Source: Caryophanales bacterium UBA3668 (GTDB lineage Bacteria > Bacillota_I > Bacilli_A > RFN20 > CAG-826). Taken from it: a DNA stretch of 8,546 nucleotides. The translations under genes and the position numbers were made by a program. Under the pieces are notes generated by a model. The model did no database searches. It was not told the origin of the DNA and saw only the letters and a program-made list of their open reading frames with translations. The number at the start of each line of letters is the position of its first letter. The stretch's first letter is position 1. The stretch spans positions 1-8,546 of the forward strand of contig DFJP01000025.1 of NCBI GenBank assembly GCA_002373085.1, written 5' to 3'. Shown piece after piece: positions 7,115 through 8,546 of the stretch.

Positions 7115-7834
7115 TTATCTCTCCTTTTTGCAAATCGTTCCAACATTTTGGCCTTTCGCCGCTTTTTGGAAGTTTTCTGTGTCTTGCATTGAAAACACTA
7201 AGATTTCAATGTCGGTTTTTTCAATGAGTTCAACCGCTGTTTGATCCATGATTTGGATATTCATATCCCTCATTTCTTTATAGGTAATTTCAGGATAGAA
7301 TTTTGCATCAGCGTAAACTGTTGGATCTTTATCGTAAACACCTTTAACACCATTTTTGGCCATTAAAATAGCATCACAATCAGTTTCAATAGCTCTTAAG
7401 GTCGCTGCAGTGTCTGTGGTGAAGAATGGTTTTCCAGTTCCACCAGCAAGGAAACATATTTTTCCTTGAGATAAGTCACTTTTTACTTTATCAGCATCGT
7501 AAGCAATTGTCACTTCTTTAATTTCAGGAATTGCACTATAAACGACCGAAGGAACTCCAAGTTTTTTAAGAGCACTACTCATAGCAACGGCATTAATCAC
7601 AGTGCCAAGCATGCCCATATAATCAGCAGGAACTCTTTCAATTCCAATCTTTTCAGCAACTTTACCACGCCAAATATTTCCAGCGCCGATAACGATTGCT
7701 ACTTCCATTCCATCGTCATGAAGAATTTTAATTTTCTCGCAAATAGAATGAAGAGATTCGACATCAATGATGTTGCTTGAATCTTTAATTCCGAGTGCTT
7801 CACCTGATAATTTTAGCAAGACTCTTTTATACAT
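7115..7834 (-). CDS. pyrH: UMP kinase (uridylate kinase)
   Basis: Phosphorylates UMP to UDP with ATP; a hexameric cytoplasmic enzyme of the amino acid kinase family, essential for pyrimidine nucleotide supply and normally feedback-inhibited by UTP. At 239 aa it is of family length. Visible: KLSGEALG (8-15) for ATP phosphates, the glycine loop VIGAGNIWRG (48-57), ADYMGMLGTVINAVAM (70-85), the UMP-binding GGTGKPFFTTDTAATLRA (131-148), AKNGVKGVYDKDP (159-171), MDQTAVEL (196-203) and the C-terminal GTICKKER. The frame stays open 13 codons further upstream to another ATG at 7873, but that extension would run across the terminator hairpin and encode Cys/Phe/Arg-rich residues foreign to the family. 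The ATG at 7834 has AAGGAG 7 nt upstream and gives the normal MYKRVLLKLSGEALG start. It lies between tsf and frr as in many bacteria. Confidence 0.97.
   Translation of the reverse strand: MYKRVLLKLSGEALGIKDSSNIIDVESLHSICEKIKILHDDGMEVAIVIGAGNIWRGKVAEKIGIERVPADYMGMLGTVINAVAMSSALKKLGVPSVVYSAIPEIKEVTIAYDADKVKSDLSQGKICFLAGGTGKPFFTTDTAATLRAIETDCDAILMAKNGVKGVYDKDPTVYADAKFYPEITYKEMRDMNIQIMDQTAVELIEKTDIEILVFSMQDTENFQKAAKGQNVGTICKKER
7121..7126 (-). promoter_or_regulatory. Ribosome-binding site of frr, embedded in the pyrH 3' end
   Basis: AAGGAG on the minus strand, made from the last Lys-Glu codons of pyrH, 12 nt before the frr ATG. An A-rich spacer follows. Its position inside the upstream gene fits a co-translated pyrH-frr pair. 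Confidence 0.6.
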
Positions 7835-7841
7835 AATTCGT

Positions 7842-7847
7842 CTCCTT
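7842..7847 (-). promoter_or_regulatory. Ribosome-binding site of pyrH (decides the start)
   Basis: AAGGAG on the minus strand, 7 nt before the ATG at 7834. The optimal spacing settles the pyrH start in favour of this ATG over the longer frame that begins at 7873. Confidence 0.85.
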
Positions 7848-7857
7848 ATTTTCTTGT

Positions 7858-7884
7858 AAAAAAAGAAACACAAAATGTGTTTCT
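7858..7884 (-). terminator. Intrinsic terminator between tsf and pyrH
   Basis: On the minus strand AGAAACAC, loop ATTTT, GTGTTTCT, then six further T residues: a perfect 8-bp stem (9 bp if the A-T across the loop pairs) and a strong U-tract, 12 nt after the tsf stop. It probably ends or attenuates the upstream transcript that includes tsf. The plus strand also shows ATTTTT after the same hairpin, but no plus-strand gene reads into it. Confidence 0.85.
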
Positions 7885-7896
7885 ATTTTTGGTTTG

Positions 7897-8546
7897 TTAT
7901 TTTGCTTGGCTCATGACTTCACTAGCAAAGTCATCTTTTCTCTTTTCAATACCTTCACCAACTTGGTAACGGACAAATGTTAAAACCTTGACGCCTTTTT
8001 CTTTTAAGAATTGGCCAACAGTTTTGCTATCATCCATTAAGAATGGTTGAGCTTCAAGAGTCATTTCAGCAAAGTATTTGTTGATTTTGCCTTCGAGAAT
8101 CTTCTCTAAGACTGGAGCTGGTTTATTAGCGAGTTTTTCATCGTTTTTAGCAGCTTCTTTTTGGACTTGCATTTCGTGTTCTCTAACATCAGCAGGAACA
8201 TCTTCAACAGTTAAATATTGAGGATTGTTTGCAGCGATGTGCATGGAGATTTGCTTTGCAAGTTCATCATCACCACCGCTTAAAGAAACAGCGACAGCGA
8301 TTTTTCCACCCATGTGGATATAACTACCGATAACGTTGTTATCTTGTGGGATGATTGTGAATCTTCTTAAATCGAATTTTTCACCCATCTTGACTGTAGC
8401 ATCAGCGAATAAATCTGTGGTGAGTGCTTTAGCAGCTTCAACATCTTTTGGTTCATTCTTGAGAATAACGTGAGCAATTGCCTCAACGAATTCACGGAAT
8501 GCGTCACCTTTAGCAACGAAGTCTGTTTCACAGTTAACTTCTAAAA
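7897..8546 (-). CDS. tsf: Translation elongation factor Ts (N-terminus beyond window)
   Basis: Guanine nucleotide exchange factor that regenerates EF-Tu-GTP in the cytoplasm. The reading frame is open through the right edge; 216 codons are visible (first complete codon at 8544), ending in a TAA at 7897. The visible part starts with LEVNCETDFVAKGDAF, matching E. coli EF-Ts from about residue 74, so roughly 73 residues (the UBA-like N-terminal domain) are outside; the whole would be about 288 aa, a normal length. The TDFV core that enters the EF-Tu G domain is present. Later landmarks are NVIGSYIHMGGKIAV, AKQISMHIAANNPQYL, QPFLMDDSKTVGQFLKEKG and VGEGIEKRKDDFASEV, each aligning with the core and C-terminal modules of the family. 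An internal Met at 8388 is not the start, since family-typical sequence continues upstream of it. A terminator follows 12 nt after the stop. rpsB would be expected just beyond the right edge. Confidence 0.96.
   Translation of the reverse strand, partial: LEVNCETDFVAKGDAFREFVEAIAHVILKNEPKDVEAAKALTTDLFADATVKMGEKFDLRRFTIIPQDNNVIGSYIHMGGKIAVAVSLSGGDDELAKQISMHIAANNPQYLTVEDVPADVREHEMQVQKEAAKNDEKLANKPAPVLEKILEGKINKYFAEMTLEAQPFLMDDSKTVGQFLKEKGVKVLTFVRYQVGEGIEKRKDDFASEVMSQAK

Noticed and set aside
7006..7227. Plus-strand open frame of 73 codons opposite the frr/pyrH junction
   Set aside because: Spans the ends of two real genes on the other strand and has no supporting signal.
7835..7873. 13-codon N-terminal extension of pyrH starting at 7873
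   Set aside because: It overlaps the tsf terminator hairpin, has unusual Cys/Phe/Arg composition, and the ATG at 7834 has a well-placed AAGGAG and a family-typical N-terminus.
7840..7880. Possible promoter for pyrH (TTGTGT with AATAAG at 17 nt)
   Set aside because: Both hexamers match poorly, the first lies inside the terminator stem and the second overlaps the Shine-Dalgarno.
8386..8388. Internal ATG in tsf as a possible start
   Set aside because: EF-Ts sequence including the TDFV motif continues in frame upstream to the window edge, so the gene is cut by the window and does not begin here.
1..8546. Search by eye for tRNA genes, CRISPR repeats, insertion-sequence ends, attachment sites and anomalous composition
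   Set aside because: None seen; the window is almost entirely filled by eight conserved genes of uniform AT-rich composition on one strand.

Overview
This window is a stretch of core housekeeping genes from an AT-rich, low-G+C Gram-positive type bacterium, most likely Bacillota (class Bacilli sensu lato). Three things point there. The replicative polymerase is a PolC-type DNA polymerase III with an inserted proofreading exonuclease. The gene order tsf-pyrH-frr-uppS-cdsA-dxr-rseP-polC closely follows the Bacillus subtilis chromosome. The ribosome-binding sites are of the strong AGGAG type. All visible tryptophans that I checked use TGG and no gene ends in TGA, so the reading is the standard code and not that of a typical Mycoplasma. 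The MEP-pathway gene dxr and the undecaprenyl-PP synthase gene uppS suggest a lineage that makes its own isoprenoid carrier lipid. The exact order or family cannot be fixed from the sequence alone; an Erysipelotrichia-, Acholeplasma- or RF39-like member is possible.

Layout: every gene lies on the minus strand, so transcription runs from high to low coordinates. The window opens (right end) inside tsf (EF-Ts, N-terminus cut off), which ends at a clear intrinsic terminator at about 7858-7884. Next comes pyrH (UMP kinase) followed 6 nt later by frr (ribosome recycling factor), closed by a GC-rich hairpin at about 6490-6514. Then a tightly packed unit runs uppS, cdsA, dxr, rseP, polC with junctions of -17, +1, -1 and +12 nt; polC is cut by the left edge after 648 codons. 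There is no gene-free stretch over 100 bp.

Functionally the window joins translation (EF-Ts, RRF), pyrimidine nucleotide supply (PyrH), isoprenoid and envelope lipid synthesis (Dxr makes MEP, UppS makes the C55 carrier, CdsA makes CDP-diacylglycerol), intramembrane proteolysis (RseP/RasP) and replication (PolC).

I see no mobile element, CRISPR array, RNA gene, prophage or defence system, and no sign of a previously undescribed system. The points worth a second look are modest: an enlarged extracytoplasmic region and an LDGW motif in RseP, absence of proS between rseP and polC, uppS and dxr starting without a Shine-Dalgarno sequence, and a few substitutions in conserved Dxr motifs.
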